This document shows positions 1-9,592 of a stretch of 64,000 nucleotides of DNA, in pieces. Every line of letters starts with the position of its first letter. Position 1 is the first letter of the stretch. The translations under genes were made by a program, and so were the position numbers. The notes under the pieces were generated by a model. That model saw only the letters and a program-made list of their open reading frames with translations. It was not told the origin of the DNA and did no database searches. This DNA comes from Kluyvera intermedia. Lineage in GTDB: Bacteria > Pseudomonadota > Gammaproteobacteria > Enterobacterales > Enterobacteriaceae. The DNA lies in NCBI RefSeq assembly GCF_021440345.1, contig NZ_JAKCNS010000076.1, forward strand, positions 1 through 64,000, read 5' to 3'.

Positions 1-49
1 CCGCTGACCCGGCGGCTTGCGTGCCGTTGTTCCGTGTCAGTGGAGGCGC

Positions 50-120
50 ATTATAGGGAGTTCTGAGACGTTGACAACCCCTGTTTTAAAAAAACTTTTC
101 AACCGTCTCTTTTTTGCTCA
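50..120 (-). promoter_or_regulatory. rRNA operon P1 promoter with UP-like element
   Basis: Read on the minus strand, a TTGTCA -35 (72-77) and a perfect TATAAT -10 (50-55) are separated by 16 bp, the short spacing typical of stringently controlled rRNA P1 promoters. The DNA upstream (about 78-120) is rich in A and T runs, like an UP element. The sequence downstream, to position 1, matches what I recall of the E. coli rrnB P1 region. In E. coli murI is directly followed by rrnB, so a 16S gene is expected beyond the left edge. The rRNA itself is not in the window. Confidence 0.88.
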
Positions 121-122
121 AT

Positions 123-980
123 TTAGGCTGAAACAGGCAGTTTTTCGAGCGTTTCAAAGCCATAGCGCTGTAAAACGGGTAAAAGTTGCTCAGTTTCTGT
201 CGTTAATGCCATGCAGTAAGCCAAATTAGCGTCGCTGGATTTTGCATCCGGCGCTTCATGCTCCAGCAGCCAGGCAGTACGACGGGCAATTGCCGCCCCC
301 GAATCCACCAGCCTCGTTCCTTCCGGCAGCACCTGTAAAAGCTCCTCTTGTAATAGAGGGAAATGGGTACAGCCCAAAACAACGGTATCCGGCGGCTCCT
401 GCATGCGCAGCCATGGACGGAGAATACGACGCAGCTCTTCCAGTGAAACGGGTTCGCCGTGCAGCTTCGCTTCTGCCAGCTCAACCAGCTCGGCGGAACC
501 CAGCATTTCGATTTTGCATTCATCTGCAAAGCGTGCAATGAGCTCATGGGTATAAGGGCGTTTCACCGTTCCTCGCGTTGCCAGCAGCCCAACAATACGG
601 TTGGCCGACAGACGTGCCGCCGGTTTGATGGCTGGCACGACGCCCACAACCGGGAAGGCAAACTTCTCACGCAGCGCGGGCAGCGACACCGTGCTTGCCG
701 TGTTGCAGGCAATAACTGCGAGCGCTAACGGATAGCGTTGCTGTACAGCGGTGACAATCTCGAGGACGCGTTCAACGATAAACTCTTCGCTCTTTTCCCC
801 ATACGGGAAAGCGACGTTATCGAAAGCGTAGATATAATGAAGGTCCGGCAGAAGATGCCGGATCTCATCGTAGACCGACAACCCACCGACCCCGGAGTCA
901 AAGACCAGGACGGTGGGACGTGGTTTAGAAGGTGTAGCTGCCAGACAAGGTGTATTCCCGTCCTGCAGTTTGGTAGCCAT
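123..980 (-). CDS. murI: Glutamate racemase MurI
   Basis: Converts L-glutamate to D-glutamate for peptidoglycan synthesis in the cytoplasm. The 285-residue product equals the E. coli length. It has the N-terminal VFDSGVGGLS motif and the two catalytic cysteines in ACNTAST and LGCTHFPLL. The start ATG at 980 (MATKLQDGN) is chosen because it matches E. coli MurI; the frame extends upstream to a GTG at 1025 without support. The first 56 bp overlap the 3' end of btuB in another frame, the same overlap known in E. coli, so translation is probably coupled to btuB. The rRNA promoter follows downstream. Confidence 0.97.
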   Translation of the reverse strand: MATKLQDGNTPCLAATPSKPRPTVLVFDSGVGGLSVYDEIRHLLPDLHYIYAFDNVAFPYGEKSEEFIVERVLEIVTAVQQRYPLALAVIACNTASTVSLPALREKFAFPVVGVVPAIKPAARLSANRIVGLLATRGTVKRPYTHELIARFADECKIEMLGSAELVELAEAKLHGEPVSLEELRRILRPWLRMQEPPDTVVLGCTHFPLLQEELLQVLPEGTRLVDSGAAIARRTAWLLEHEAPDAKSSDANLAYCMALTTETEQLLPVLQRYGFETLEKLPVSA

Positions 981-2808
981 ATGCTGTCTCGTAATCTTTA
1001 TCGAACAGGTTGGCGATTTTACCACGAACTGTCAGGTGTGAGGTGACTGGATATGACAATCCAACATCCCACAGGCTCACGCCGCCCACTTTAACCCGAC
1101 TAGATGTGTTTGTTGTCTCGTCATAGTCGTTGTCATAGCGTTGGCCCATATATTGGTAAGCGATATTCCAACCGAGACTGTAAACCTGCCCGGTTACCTC
1201 ATACTTCACCTGCTGTTTCGCACGGCGAGCAAGAACCTGATTGGTTTCATCGTCACGCGGATCAACATACTGCAACGTCAGATGGTGTTCTACCGGGCCA
1301 GTTGTAATGTTCCCGGTCCACTCCAGGCCTTTAATGGTGGCCGACTTCACATTGACGTACTGGTTGAAATTGCCCGTGGTTTTATAATCGATCAGGTTTT
1401 GAATTTCATAGTGGTACGCTGAAATCTTCCAATCCAGAGGTCCCGTAATCCCATCAATTCCCGCTTCCCACTGTTTAGACTCTTCCGGTTTCAGATTCGG
1501 GTTTGCTGCAATACCTGAATAATATTGCGATGCATAACGTGTCGCACCGAATTGCTGTCCCAGAGACGGCGCCAGGAAACTGGTACCGTAAGAAAGCGTT
1601 GCACGGTAACCATCAACAAATTCCCAACCTGCAGCTGTCTGCCACGTGCCGTGCCAGCCAAACTGTTCATCGTGGTCTTCACGACCTGATGCTTCCAGCG
1701 TGACAGTATCGATCTGCTGCTGCCCGGTCAGATAAAGGCCCGTGGTATCACGTTTATAAACATCAGACTTCGTTGTACTGCTGGATGTCAGCTTTTCCTG
1801 TTTCCAATCAACGCCACCGCTAATCGCGCCATGTCCAACCTCAACGCTGTTACCCCATTGGATGTAACGTTGCTCCATGTTATCCAGTGTGGCGCCACCC
1901 GCATAGCGGCCAAGGTTGCTACTGTAATTGTAGTTTTTAAGGTGCTGATAGTTTGCGATAAGCTGAGTGGAGTAGATACCAGAGTTATAACGCAGCCCCG
2001 TGTCCCAGGATTGGTTATAGTTCTGGCCTTCATCATTACCTTCAGGAGAGCCATATTTCGTATCCTGATCGTAATCGTTATTTGCCGTATATCCATAGCC
2101 ACGGAAGAATCCGGAGAGGCTATTGTCGAACTTGTGCTGCACGGCCCCCCAGAACAGTTTGTTACGATAGCCATCGCGGTCGCTATCGCCGCTATAAGGA
2201 GAATCCGGTTTAACGTTAAAACCTTTCGTCGTCTGGTAAGCACCTGCCGCCGTCACCAACGTGTCACCAAAACGTTTATTTACCGTACCGTCATAAGTCT
2301 GATAGCCATTCGACCCCATTCCGGCATTAATCTGCGCACGTTCATCATCACTCATGGTTATGATGTTAACCACACCACCAATCGCCCCGGAACCGTAAAC
2401 AGCCGAACGCGGACCGCGGATATATTCGATACGCTGCACCAGAGATACCGGAATCTGACCAATATCAATCGCATTGCCAATACCAGCACGCGCCATTGGT
2501 ACACCATCAATCAACACCAGTACATGGCGAGATTCGGTGCCACGTATATACAGAGAAGAGCTATTCCCCATACCGCCAGTTTGGGAGATATCCACCCCCG
2601 GCAGGCGACGCATCACATCGTTGAGATCTTTTGACTGCCAGCGTTGAATATCATCACGCGTCACAACATCTGTCGGAGCCAGAACGGTATTCACCGGCTG
2701 TTGAAAACGGTTAGCGGTCACCACCAGCGTGTCTGAATTATTGTCCTGCGCCCAGCCGGAAAATGCCGTGACGGATAACGCCGTCATCAGCGAAACTTTT
2801 TTAATCAT
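925..2808 (-). CDS. btuB: Outer-membrane vitamin B12 receptor BtuB
   Basis: TonB-dependent 22-strand barrel that imports cobalamin across the outer membrane; also a phage and colicin receptor in relatives. Residues 1-20 form a signal peptide ending GWA. The TonB box DTLVVTA starts at residue 26, followed by the plug domain (VMRRLPGVDI, GAIGGVVNII) and a barrel ending in the terminal aromatic TF. The 627 residues are slightly more than the 614 of E. coli, with the extra length spread through extracellular loops. A cobalamin riboswitch lies directly upstream, so B12 should repress expression. The 3' end overlaps murI by 56 bp. Confidence 0.97.
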   Translation of the reverse strand: MIKKVSLMTALSVTAFSGWAQDNNSDTLVVTANRFQQPVNTVLAPTDVVTRDDIQRWQSKDLNDVMRRLPGVDISQTGGMGNSSSLYIRGTESRHVLVLIDGVPMARAGIGNAIDIGQIPVSLVQRIEYIRGPRSAVYGSGAIGGVVNIITMSDDERAQINAGMGSNGYQTYDGTVNKRFGDTLVTAAGAYQTTKGFNVKPDSPYSGDSDRDGYRNKLFWGAVQHKFDNSLSGFFRGYGYTANNDYDQDTKYGSPEGNDEGQNYNQSWDTGLRYNSGIYSTQLIANYQHLKNYNYSSNLGRYAGGATLDNMEQRYIQWGNSVEVGHGAISGGVDWKQEKLTSSSTTKSDVYKRDTTGLYLTGQQQIDTVTLEASGREDHDEQFGWHGTWQTAAGWEFVDGYRATLSYGTSFLAPSLGQQFGATRYASQYYSGIAANPNLKPEESKQWEAGIDGITGPLDWKISAYHYEIQNLIDYKTTGNFNQYVNVKSATIKGLEWTGNITTGPVEHHLTLQYVDPRDDETNQVLARRAKQQVKYEVTGQVYSLGWNIAYQYMGQRYDNDYDETTNTSSRVKVGGVSLWDVGLSYPVTSHLTVRGKIANLFDKDYETAYGYQTAGREYTLSGSYTF

Positions 2809-2819
2809 TTTAAAAGCAT

Positions 2820-3049
2820 CCGAAATAGATAAAGGATGCCGCAGGTTTTATCAGTTGCTCGCGACGATAAAACCTCATGCGACGTCATCCGGCAGGTCTT
2901 CGGGCTTGGAGGCGATATAAAAGAGAGGATGACTTCCCACGGCAAGCCGCAGTGTCTGCACCAGGTGCACTCCTCTCTTACCTTCCTTACCGCTGCGCGT
3001 CAGCCCCAGATTTACACTGGGTTCCCTTTTAACTCACAGGACCGGTACG
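2820..3049 (-). promoter_or_regulatory. Adenosylcobalamin riboswitch of btuB
   Basis: The btuB leader, read on the minus strand, carries the B12 box AAGCCCGAAGACCTGCCGG (2890-2908) and upstream conserved blocks that match the E. coli btuB leader, including GGTCCTGTGAGTT near 3048 and GACGCGCAGCGG near 2990-3001. Close to the gene, AACCTGCGGCATCC and GGATGC can pair to hide the ribosome binding region, the usual off state. It accounts for most of the 366 bp between btuB and trmA. Binding of adenosylcobalamin should shut off btuB. Confidence 0.93.
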
Positions 3050-3174
3050 CGAATGCTACATTTAGTTACATACGGATGTCCAGACTGCTATTTATCATTT
3101 TAACCCGCGTGAGGCTGGACATCCCCTGAACAAGCCCTACAATCCCCGCGTACTTTTACTATTCAGGATGCATC

Positions 3175-4275
3175 ATGACCCCCGAACATCTCCCAACCGA
3201 TCAGTACGACGCTCAGCTCGCCGAGAAAGTCACTCGCCTGCAAACAATGATGACGCCGTTTAGCGCTCCTGCGCCGGAGGTGTTTCGCTCACCGGTCAGT
3301 CACTACCGGATGCGTGCAGAATTCCGCATCTGGCATGACGGTGATGATCTCTACCATATTATGTTTGACCAGCAGACCAAGGGCCGTATCCGCGTCGATT
3401 CGTTCCCGGCCGCTAGCCAGCTGATTAATACGCTGATGACCGCCATGCTCGACGGCGTCCGCGATAATCAGGTGCTGCGTCACAAGCTGTTTCAGATTGA
3501 CTACCTCACCACCCTGAGCAATCAGGCGGTGGTTTCCCTGCTGTACCATAAAAAACTCGATGATGCCTGGCGCGAACAGGCCGAAGCGCTGCGCGATGCG
3601 CTGCGTGCGAAAGGGCTGAACGTTCAGCTGATTGGCCGCGCCACCAAAACCAAAATCGAGCTGGACCAGGACTTCATCGACGAACGTCTGCCGGTTGCCG
3701 GCAAAGAGATGATCTACCGTCAGGTCGAGAACAGCTTCACCCAGCCAAATGCGGCGATGAACATTCAGATGCTGGAATGGGCGCTGGATACCACGCAGAA
3801 TTCACGTGGCGATCTGCTGGAGCTGTATTGTGGGAACGGCAACTTCTCACTGGCGCTGGCGCGCAACTTTAACCGTGTGCTGGCGACCGAAATTGCCAAA
3901 CCCTCGGTTGCTGCCGCCCAGTACAACATTGCTGCCAACCAGATCGACAACGTGCAAATTATTCGCATGGCGGCGGAAGAGTTTACTCAGGCGATGAACG
4001 GCGTGCGGGAATTTAACCGCTTGCAGGGCATCGATTTGAAAAGCTATCAGTGCGAGACGATTTTTGTCGATCCACCGCGTAGCGGGCTGGACAGTGAAAC
4101 CGAGAAGATGGTGCAGGCATACCCGAATATTCTGTACATCTCCTGTAACCCGGAGACGCTGTGCCAGAATCTGGAGACTTTAACCCAGACGCATAACGTC
4201 ACTCGCCTGGCGCTGTTCGATCAGTTCCCGTATACCCATCACATGGAATGCGGCGTACTGCTGACGAAGAAGTAA
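3175..4275 (+). CDS. trmA: tRNA (uracil-54-C5)-methyltransferase TrmA
   Basis: Makes ribothymidine at position 54 of the tRNA T-loop, and of tmRNA, using SAM. The 366 residues equal the E. coli length. A class I methyltransferase fold is shown by the SAM-binding [16 protein letters not shown], the DPPRSGLD motif, and the catalytic cysteine in YISCNPET near residue 324. The start ATG follows CAGGATGCATC and gives [11 protein letters not shown], as in E. coli. It is divergent from btuB and convergent with yijD. Confidence 0.97.
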   Translation: MTPEHLPTDQYDAQLAEKVTRLQTMMTPFSAPAPEVFRSPVSHYRMRAEFRIWHDGDDLYHIMFDQQTKGRIRVDSFPAASQLINTLMTAMLDGVRDNQVLRHKLFQIDYLTTLSNQAVVSLLYHKKLDDAWREQAEALRDALRAKGLNVQLIGRATKTKIELDQDFIDERLPVAGKEMIYRQVENSFTQPNAAMNIQMLEWALDTTQNSRGDLLELYCGNGNFSLALARNFNRVLATEIAKPSVAAAQYNIAANQIDNVQIIRMAAEEFTQAMNGVREFNRLQGIDLKSYQCETIFVDPPRSGLDSETEKMVQAYPNILYISCNPETLCQNLETLTQTHNVTRLALFDQFPYTHHMECGVLLTKK

Positions 4276-4284
4276 TATCGTCAC

Positions 4285-4314
4285 GGGCCCGATCAGCATC
4301 GCGCTGCCGGGCCC
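4285..4314. other. GC-rich hairpin between convergent trmA and yijD
   Basis: GGGCCCG pairs with CGGGCCC, and inside it CAGC pairs with GCTG around a five-base loop. The stem sits between the trmA stop and the yijD stop. No T-tract follows on either strand, so it is not a textbook intrinsic terminator. It may still protect or process the 3' ends of both transcripts. Confidence 0.55.
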
Positions 4315-4321
4315 AACAATC

Positions 4322-4681
4322 TCACTCAGAAATCCCCTGCTTGCGGTTGCGCATCCGATAGCCAATCCAGAAGACCATCGCTACCGACAATACCGCCGGG
4401 AAGAAGTTAGAACCGATATCCGGATATTCCGCCCGTACCACGGTGCTGTAGAGCAACACGCCAAGGATAAAGCAGGCGGCTGACAGGCCGGGCAAGCCGA
4501 CCGGCATCGTGCGGTTTTGATAGCGTTGATGCAGACAGTAAACCGTCAGCACCAGAGAAATTATCGGAAAAACGGAGAAAGGAACGATGGAGCTGAACAG
4601 CGCTGCAAACGTGCCGTTAATCGATAAGCCAGCCAACAGCGCCAGCAACAGCGTACCTTTATCTTGACCTGACTGTTTCAT
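4322..4681 (-). CDS. yijD: Inner-membrane protein YijD (DUF1422)
   Basis: Small membrane protein of 119 residues with about four hydrophobic segments and a charged RMRNRKQ tail. It is nearly identical to E. coli YijD in my recollection. No biochemical role is established. Its start overlaps the fabR stop in an ATGA arrangement (4678-4681), so the two genes form an operon with coupled translation. The link to fabR suggests a membrane-related role but does not prove one. Confidence 0.93.
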   Translation of the reverse strand: MKQSGQDKGTLLLALLAGLSINGTFAALFSSIVPFSVFPIISLVLTVYCLHQRYQNRTMPVGLPGLSAACFILGVLLYSTVVRAEYPDIGSNFFPAVLSVAMVFWIGYRMRNRKQGISE

Positions 4682-5328
4682 TGCTCGTCTACCACCTTAT
4701 TCGGAATGACGTGACTTTTCTCTTGTTCGCGACGATACCAGTAGTATGCGCCTTTGGAGATCATCCGTAACTGCAACACCAGCCGCTCTTCAAGCTGCCG
4801 ACGCTGCTCGAGGCCAACATCTAAAGCCTCCGCTCCCGCGCTAAATACAATAGTCACCATCGCCTCAGCCTGCGCTTCGGTAAACGCACGAGGCATATGG
4901 TTTTCGATTTCCAGATAGTCAGCAAGTTCCGCAATAAAGTGCTGAATTTCGCGGGCCACTGCCGCACGAAAGGCCGCAGACGTGCCGGAACGCTCGCGCA
5001 GCAGCAGGCGAAAGGCGTTCGGGTTATTGCCGATAAATTCCATAAAGGTTGAAACGGAAGTGCGTATTACGCTGCCGCCTTTGGCAATACGCTGACGCGC
5101 CTGGCGCATCAGTTGGCGGAGCATCAGGCCGCTCTCGTCGACCATCGTCAGCCCCAGCTCATCGACATCGCGGAAATGGCGATAAAAGGACGTTGGCGCG
5201 ATTCCCGCCTCACGTGCGACTTCACGCAGACTCAGGCTGGCAAAACTACGCTCGGCACTGAGTTGACTGAATGCCGCTTCCACCAGCGAACGCCGGGTTT
5301 TTTCTTTTTGTTGTGCTCTTACACCCAT
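4678..5328 (-). CDS. fabR: TetR-family fatty-acid repressor FabR
   Basis: Represses fabA and fabB and so sets the ratio of unsaturated to saturated fatty acids in response to acyl-ACP and acyl-CoA. The 216 residues carry an N-terminal TetR helix-turn-helix ([20 protein letters not shown], about residues 34-53) and a C-terminal ligand and dimer domain. ATG 5328 ([10 protein letters not shown]) is preferred over an in-frame GTG at 5331. The gene is the first of the fabR-yijD operon, divergent from sthA. Confidence 0.95.
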   Translation of the reverse strand: MGVRAQQKEKTRRSLVEAAFSQLSAERSFASLSLREVAREAGIAPTSFYRHFRDVDELGLTMVDESGLMLRQLMRQARQRIAKGGSVIRTSVSTFMEFIGNNPNAFRLLLRERSGTSAAFRAAVAREIQHFIAELADYLEIENHMPRAFTEAQAEAMVTIVFSAGAEALDVGLEQRRQLEERLVLQLRMISKGAYYWYRREQEKSHVIPNKVVDEQ

Positions 5329-5442
5329 CACGATAACTGAATCCTTCCATATGCCGTGCTGGCACTATACCAGAGATTAAAACGATTCCACTTACGCAGC
5401 TTTGTTAATGATTGTTTACATGCTATTTATGCTATTCCGTAT

Positions 5443-5468
5443 GAAAAAAGCCCAACGATAATTGGGTT
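5443..5468 (-). terminator. Terminator-like hairpin in the fabR/sthA gap, read leftward
   Basis: On the minus strand CCCAA and TTGGG form a short stem around a six-base loop and run into CTTTTTT. It would stop or attenuate transcripts reading left toward fabR. The stem is short (about 5 bp plus flanks), so this is a moderate call. It lies about 115 bp upstream of the fabR start codon. Confidence 0.5.
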
Positions 5469-5528
5469 ATTCCTTCGATGATGTTATGATTCTGTTGCTT
5501 TTATGTATAAGAACAGGTAAGCCTTACC

Positions 5529-6929
5529 ATGCCACATTCCTACGATTATGATGCAGTAATTATTGGTTCCGGCCCCGGCGGCGAAGGCGCTGCTATGGGT
5601 CTGGTGAAGCAAGGAGCCCACGTCGCCGTTATTGAGCGTTATCATAATGTCGGCGGCGGTTGTACCCACTGGGGCACAATCCCATCCAAAGCACTTCGCC
5701 ATGCCGTCAGCCGTATTATCGAATTCAACCAGAACCCTCTCTACAGCGACCACAGCCGACTTCTCCGTTCCTCATTCGCCGACATCCTGAATCATGCCGA
5801 TAGCGTGATTAATCAGCAGACGCGTATGCGTCAGGGCTTTTATGAGCGCAATCACTGTGAAATGCTGCAGGGCGACGCCCACTTTGTCGATGAACACACC
5901 ATCGCGCTGAAATGCCCGGATGGTTCAGTCGAAACGTTGACCGCCGAAAAGTTCGTGATTGCCTGCGGTTCCCGCCCGTACCGTCCGGCGGACGTCGACT
6001 TTAATCATCCGCGCATTTATGACAGCGACTCTATTCTCAGCCTGCACCATGAACCTCGCCACGTCATTATCTACGGCGCAGGGGTTATCGGCTGTGAATA
6101 TGCGTCTATCTTCCGCGGCATGGACGTGAAAGTTGATCTCATCAACACCCGCGACCGTCTGCTGGCATTCCTCGACCAGGAGATGTCAGATTCGCTGTCC
6201 TATCACTTCTGGAACAGCGGCGTGGTCATTCGCCACAATGAAGAGTACGAGAAGATTGAAGGTGTGGACGATGGGGTCATCATGCACCTGAAGTCCGGCA
6301 AAAAGCTCAAGGCCGACTGCCTGCTGTTTGCCAACGGCCGTACCGGTAACACCGAACCGCTGGCACTGGAAAACATTGGCCTTCAGGCCGATGGCCGTGG
6401 CCAGTTGAAGGTGAACAGCCTCTACCAGACCGCTCAGCCGCACGTCTATGCCGTCGGTGACGTTATCGGCTATCCGAGCCTCGCTTCCGCCGCCTACGAT
6501 CAGGGCCGCATCGCCGCACAGGCGCTGATGAAAGGCGAAGCTGCCGGGCATCTGATTGAAGATATTCCAACCGGCATCTACACCATTCCGGAAATCAGCT
6601 CCGTCGGTAAAACCGAGCAGCAGCTGACGGCGATGAAAGTGCCGTATGAAGTAGGTCGTGCGCAGTTTAAACACCTGGCGCGGGCACAAATCGTCGGGAT
6701 GAGCGTGGGTAGCCTGAAGATCCTGTTCCATCGGGAGACCAAGGAAATCCTCGGCATTCACTGCTTTGGCGAACGCGCAGCCGAGATTATTCATATCGGC
6801 CAGGCGATTATGGAGCAGAAAGGTGGTGGTAACACCATTGAGTACTTCGTTAACACCACCTTTAACTACCCGACAATGGCGGAAGCCTATCGGGTAGCGG
6901 CGCTTAACGGCTTAAATCGCCTTTTTTAG
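5529..6929 (+). CDS. sthA: Soluble pyridine nucleotide transhydrogenase SthA
   Basis: Cytoplasmic flavoprotein that passes reducing equivalents between NADPH and NAD+, lowering excess NADPH. The 466 residues equal E. coli SthA (UdhA). The FAD Rossmann motif [14 protein letters not shown] is at residues 11-24, and the second nucleotide site is [14 protein letters not shown]. It belongs to the pyridine nucleotide-disulfide reductase family, but the redox-active CxxxxC pair is reduced to a single cysteine in [14 protein letters not shown], as in other transhydrogenases. The C-terminal dimer domain is complete. The stop overlaps the 3' end of oxyR by 18 bp, tail to tail. Confidence 0.97.
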   Translation: MPHSYDYDAVIIGSGPGGEGAAMGLVKQGAHVAVIERYHNVGGGCTHWGTIPSKALRHAVSRIIEFNQNPLYSDHSRLLRSSFADILNHADSVINQQTRMRQGFYERNHCEMLQGDAHFVDEHTIALKCPDGSVETLTAEKFVIACGSRPYRPADVDFNHPRIYDSDSILSLHHEPRHVIIYGAGVIGCEYASIFRGMDVKVDLINTRDRLLAFLDQEMSDSLSYHFWNSGVVIRHNEEYEKIEGVDDGVIMHLKSGKKLKADCLLFANGRTGNTEPLALENIGLQADGRGQLKVNSLYQTAQPHVYAVGDVIGYPSLASAAYDQGRIAAQALMKGEAAGHLIEDIPTGIYTIPEISSVGKTEQQLTAMKVPYEVGRAQFKHLARAQIVGMSVGSLKILFHRETKEILGIHCFGERAAEIIHIGQAIMEQKGGGNTIEYFVNTTFNYPTMAEAYRVAALNGLNRLF

Positions 6930-7829
6930 CGCTTTGTCGAAATGGCCGTCCATCGTTTCACGGACGGCCTCTGCCAGCTGCTCATAGCGGCTGCGCAGCG
7001 GCGACCCCGGACGATAAACCAGACCCACGGTACGGCGCGGTTCCGGCTTAATACACGGCAGATACACCACGCCATCGCGTTTGCGCTCCGGCGGTACAGC
7101 CAACGCAGGTAGCAAAGTAATTCCACTTCCCGCCGCCACCATATTACGCAGCGTTTCCAGACTGGTTGCACGGAAATGGGTATCTTCATCCGCCCCGGCT
7201 TCAAAACAGAAACCCATCGCCTGATCGCGCAGGCAGTGGCCATCTTCCAGCATCAACAGCTTTTCACCGGCCAGATCCGACATCGGCACGCGATCGCGTT
7301 CCGCCCACGGGTGATCTTCGTAGATCGCCAGCAGCATCGGTTCGTCATACAGCGGAACTTCGATAAATGCTTCGCTCTCCTTCACCAGCGCCAGGATCAC
7401 ACAGTCCAGCTTACCGCTGTCGAGCTGCGCCAGCAGCTGATGGGTTTGCGCTTCGTGCAGATACATTTCCAGCTTCGGGAAGGTTTGATGCAGTATTGGG
7501 ATAATATGAGGTAACAGATACGGGCCAACGGTTGGAATCAGGCCGATATGCAGCGGGCCGGACATCGTCTCCCCCTGCTGGCTTGCCATCTCCTTAAGCA
7601 CTTTGACCTCGCGTAGCACGGTACGCGCCTGGTCCACCAGCAGCAGCCCAGCCTGGGTAAACAGCACTTTGCGGCTGGTACGCTCCAGCAACATCACGCC
7701 CAGTTCATCTTCCAGTTTACGAATCTGCCCGCTGAGGGTTGGCTGACTGACATGGCAGGAATCTGCCGCCCGGCGGAAGTGCCGATGCTCAGCTAACGCC
7801 ACCAGGTATTCAAGATCGCGAATATTCAT
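6912..7829 (-). CDS. oxyR: Hydrogen-peroxide sensor and regulator OxyR
   Basis: LysR-type regulator that activates katG, oxyS, ahpCF and others after peroxide oxidises its cysteines. The 305 residues equal the E. coli length. The N-terminal helix-turn-helix covers about residues 18-37 ([20 protein letters not shown]). The redox pair Cys199 and Cys208 is present in [12 protein letters not shown] by direct count. ATG 7829 ([10 protein letters not shown]) is used; an upstream in-frame GTG at 7859 is not supported. It is divergent from OxyS, and OxyR normally represses its own promoter. Confidence 0.97.
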   Translation of the reverse strand: MNIRDLEYLVALAEHRHFRRAADSCHVSQPTLSGQIRKLEDELGVMLLERTSRKVLFTQAGLLLVDQARTVLREVKVLKEMASQQGETMSGPLHIGLIPTVGPYLLPHIIPILHQTFPKLEMYLHEAQTHQLLAQLDSGKLDCVILALVKESEAFIEVPLYDEPMLLAIYEDHPWAERDRVPMSDLAGEKLLMLEDGHCLRDQAMGFCFEAGADEDTHFRATSLETLRNMVAAGSGITLLPALAVPPERKRDGVVYLPCIKPEPRRTVGLVYRPGSPLRSRYEQLAEAVRETMDGHFDKALKKAI

Positions 7830-7924
7830 TATTCTTCCTCCATCGCCACGATAGCCCATGGCGATAGATAGAATAGCAACGAATGATTATCCCTATCAAG
7901 GATTCTGTTTAATAATACACCACA
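7830..7924. promoter_or_regulatory. oxyR/oxyS divergent control region
   Basis: The 95 bp between the oxyR start and the 5' end of OxyS hold repeated ATAG/CTAT-type elements (for example near 7864-7875 and 7890-7900) that resemble the spaced ATAG-CTAT half-sites bound by OxyR. In E. coli one OxyR tetramer here represses oxyR and, when oxidised, activates oxyS. The exact operator phasing is not assigned. Confidence 0.6.
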
Positions 7925-8041
7925 GAAACAGGTGGCCCTCGTTTAACCCTTGAAGTCGTCACACTGGATCGGAGTTTCTCTCGAACTCGACTAACAAAAG
8001 CCAACATGAACGTTTGCGGGCCCCGTGGCCCGCTTTTTTTT
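7925..8041 (+). ncRNA. oxyS: OxyS small regulatory RNA
   Basis: Hfq-binding sRNA induced by OxyR under peroxide stress; it represses fhlA, rpoS and other targets in E. coli. The segment starts GAAAC and keeps the E. coli blocks TTTAACCCTTGAAGTC, GAGTTTCTCTCGAACTCGA, CTAACAAAAGCCAAC and GAACGTTTGCGG. It ends in the hairpin GCGGGCCCCGTGGCCCGC with eight T residues. At about 117 nt it is slightly longer than the 109 nt of E. coli OxyS; the difference lies in the first hairpin region and the terminator. Position next to oxyR is conserved. It is called from sequence recall, without a covariance search. Confidence 0.93.
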
Positions 8042-8047
8042 GCGTGT

Positions 8048-8078
8048 AAAAAACCCGGCGTCGCTGTGCTCGGCCGGG
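8048..8078 (-). terminator. Intrinsic terminator of argH
   Basis: On the minus strand, after the argH stop, CCCGGC and GCCGGG arms enclose a GC-rich loop and are followed by six T residues. It ends the argCBH transcript, back to back with the OxyS terminator. Confidence 0.8.
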
Positions 8079-8106
8079 CTCAATCGTCTCTTATTCGTGC
8101 TGAAAG

Positions 8107-9480
8107 TTAGCTCAGACGCGCCTGCGCATCGCGGATGGCCTGCGCCACCTGCTGCGGCGACACGCCACCTTTAGCCGCTCGTTTATCCAGGCACGACTGC
8201 AGCGACAGAATCGGGTAGACATCATCGCCAATCACCGCACTGAATTTCTGCAGGTCAGCCAGCGCCAGATCTTCCAGCGGTTTGCCCTGGGCAATCGCTT
8301 CAACCACCGCTTCACCCACGATATGGTGCGCTTCGCGGAACGGAACGCCTTTCGCCACCAGATAGTCCGCCAGTTCAGTGGCGTTGGCATAACCCTGCTG
8401 CGCCGCTTCCTGGCAACGTGGACGTTTCACCTGAATGCCGTCAAGCACCAGCGCCGCCATATGCAGACAGTCCATCCAGGTATCGAGCGCATCGAAGACC
8501 CCTTCTTTGTCTTCCTGCATATCTTTGTTGTAAGCCAGCGGCAGACCTTTCAGCGTCATCATCATGCCGGTCAACGCGCCCTGCACGCGGCCGCATTTGC
8601 CACGAATAAGCTCCAGCGCGTCCGGGTTTTTCTTCTGCGGCATCAGCGAAGAGCCGGAGGTCACGCGGTCGGAAAGCTCAACGAAACCGGCTTCACCGGT
8701 ATTAAAGAAGATCAGATCTTCGGCGAAGCGCGACAGATGCACCATACCAATAGAAGCATTGGAGAGCAGCTCCAGCACGTGGTCGCGGTCAGATACGCTG
8801 TCGAGGCTGTTGCGCGTCGCAGACGCGAAGCCCAGCCAGCCGGCCAGCTGTTCACGGTCAATTTCATAAGCGGTACCCGCCAGCGCGCCACAGCCCAGCG
8901 GGCTCACGTCCAGACGCTTGAGGGTATCGTGCAGGCGGCTTTCATCACGCGCCAGCATCTCAACGTAGGCCAGACACCAGTGGGCAAAGGTCACCGGCTG
9001 CGCACGCTGCAGGTGAGTGTAACCCGGCATCACCGCATCCTGGTTGGCCTGTGCGGTCTCCACCAGCGCGCTTTGCAGCTGACGGTTTGCCGCCAGCAGT
9101 TCAGCCACGGTGTCTTTACACCACAGCTTGAGATCGGTCGCCACCTGGTCGTTACGGCTACGCCCGGTGTGCAGTTTTTTACCCAACTGGCCGACTTTAT
9201 CGATAAGCTTCCCTTCCACCCAGCTGTGAATATCTTCAGCATCGCTTTCGAGGATCTGCTGTGGATTCGCACGAACCTCTTCCAGCAGCACGCTCAGCGC
9301 GTCTTCCAGCTGATTCTGTTCCTGCTCGGTCAGCACGCCAACGGTAACCAGCGCTTTAGACCAGGCGACAGAACCGACGATATCCTGCTCAGCCAGGCGA
9401 TAGTCAAAGCGTAAAGAGTCGTTGAACTGTTTGAACCGCTGATCCGCTGCCTGAGTAAAACGCCCGCCCCAAAGTGCCAT
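8107..9480 (-). CDS. argH: Argininosuccinate lyase ArgH
   Basis: Last step of arginine synthesis: splits argininosuccinate into arginine and fumarate in the cytoplasm. The 457 residues equal E. coli ArgH. It belongs to the fumarase/aspartase superfamily, with signature [11 protein letters not shown] containing the catalytic serine loop, and [13 protein letters not shown] in the substrate site. ATG 9480 ([10 protein letters not shown]) is used rather than the upstream in-frame start at 9510. It is the third gene of the leftward argC-argB-argH cluster; a REP-type palindrome separates it from argB. Confidence 0.97.
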   Translation of the reverse strand: MALWGGRFTQAADQRFKQFNDSLRFDYRLAEQDIVGSVAWSKALVTVGVLTEQEQNQLEDALSVLLEEVRANPQQILESDAEDIHSWVEGKLIDKVGQLGKKLHTGRSRNDQVATDLKLWCKDTVAELLAANRQLQSALVETAQANQDAVMPGYTHLQRAQPVTFAHWCLAYVEMLARDESRLHDTLKRLDVSPLGCGALAGTAYEIDREQLAGWLGFASATRNSLDSVSDRDHVLELLSNASIGMVHLSRFAEDLIFFNTGEAGFVELSDRVTSGSSLMPQKKNPDALELIRGKCGRVQGALTGMMMTLKGLPLAYNKDMQEDKEGVFDALDTWMDCLHMAALVLDGIQVKRPRCQEAAQQGYANATELADYLVAKGVPFREAHHIVGEAVVEAIAQGKPLEDLALADLQKFSAVIGDDVYPILSLQSCLDKRAAKGGVSPQQVAQAIRDAQARLS

Positions 9481-9511
9481 AACAAATTTCCTTAAATTCT
9501 TCGATTTCACT

Positions 9512-9541
9512 GCCGGATAGCGCTGCGCTTATCCGGCTTAC
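9512..9541. repeat. REP-type palindrome between argB and argH
   Basis: The element reads GCCGGATAGCGCTGCGCTTATCCGGC: inverted GCCGGATA and TATCCGGC-type arms around a GC core, followed by TTACAG. This is the usual form of enterobacterial REP/PU units found between operon genes. It may stabilise the upstream argCB mRNA. A second unit of the same type is at 34644. Confidence 0.8.
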
Positions 9542-9592
9542 AGGTTCTGTTCCGATCGCCGGAAGGCATCGCTGTCCTCCGGTACCTAAAAA

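Noticed and set aside
1831-2634. 267-codon open frame antisense to btuB
   Set aside because: It lies inside btuB, whose TonB box, plug and barrel strands are clearly coding; the antisense frame has no recognisable domain.
8323-9414. 363-codon open frame antisense to argH
   Set aside because: It lies wholly inside the conserved argH gene on the opposite strand. Long antisense frames are common in GC-rich enterobacterial genes, and it has no recognisable domain.
9512-9541. Possible CRISPR or tandem-repeat array around the palindromes at 9512 and 34644
   Set aside because: They are single REP units 25 kb apart, without regularly spaced copies or spacers.
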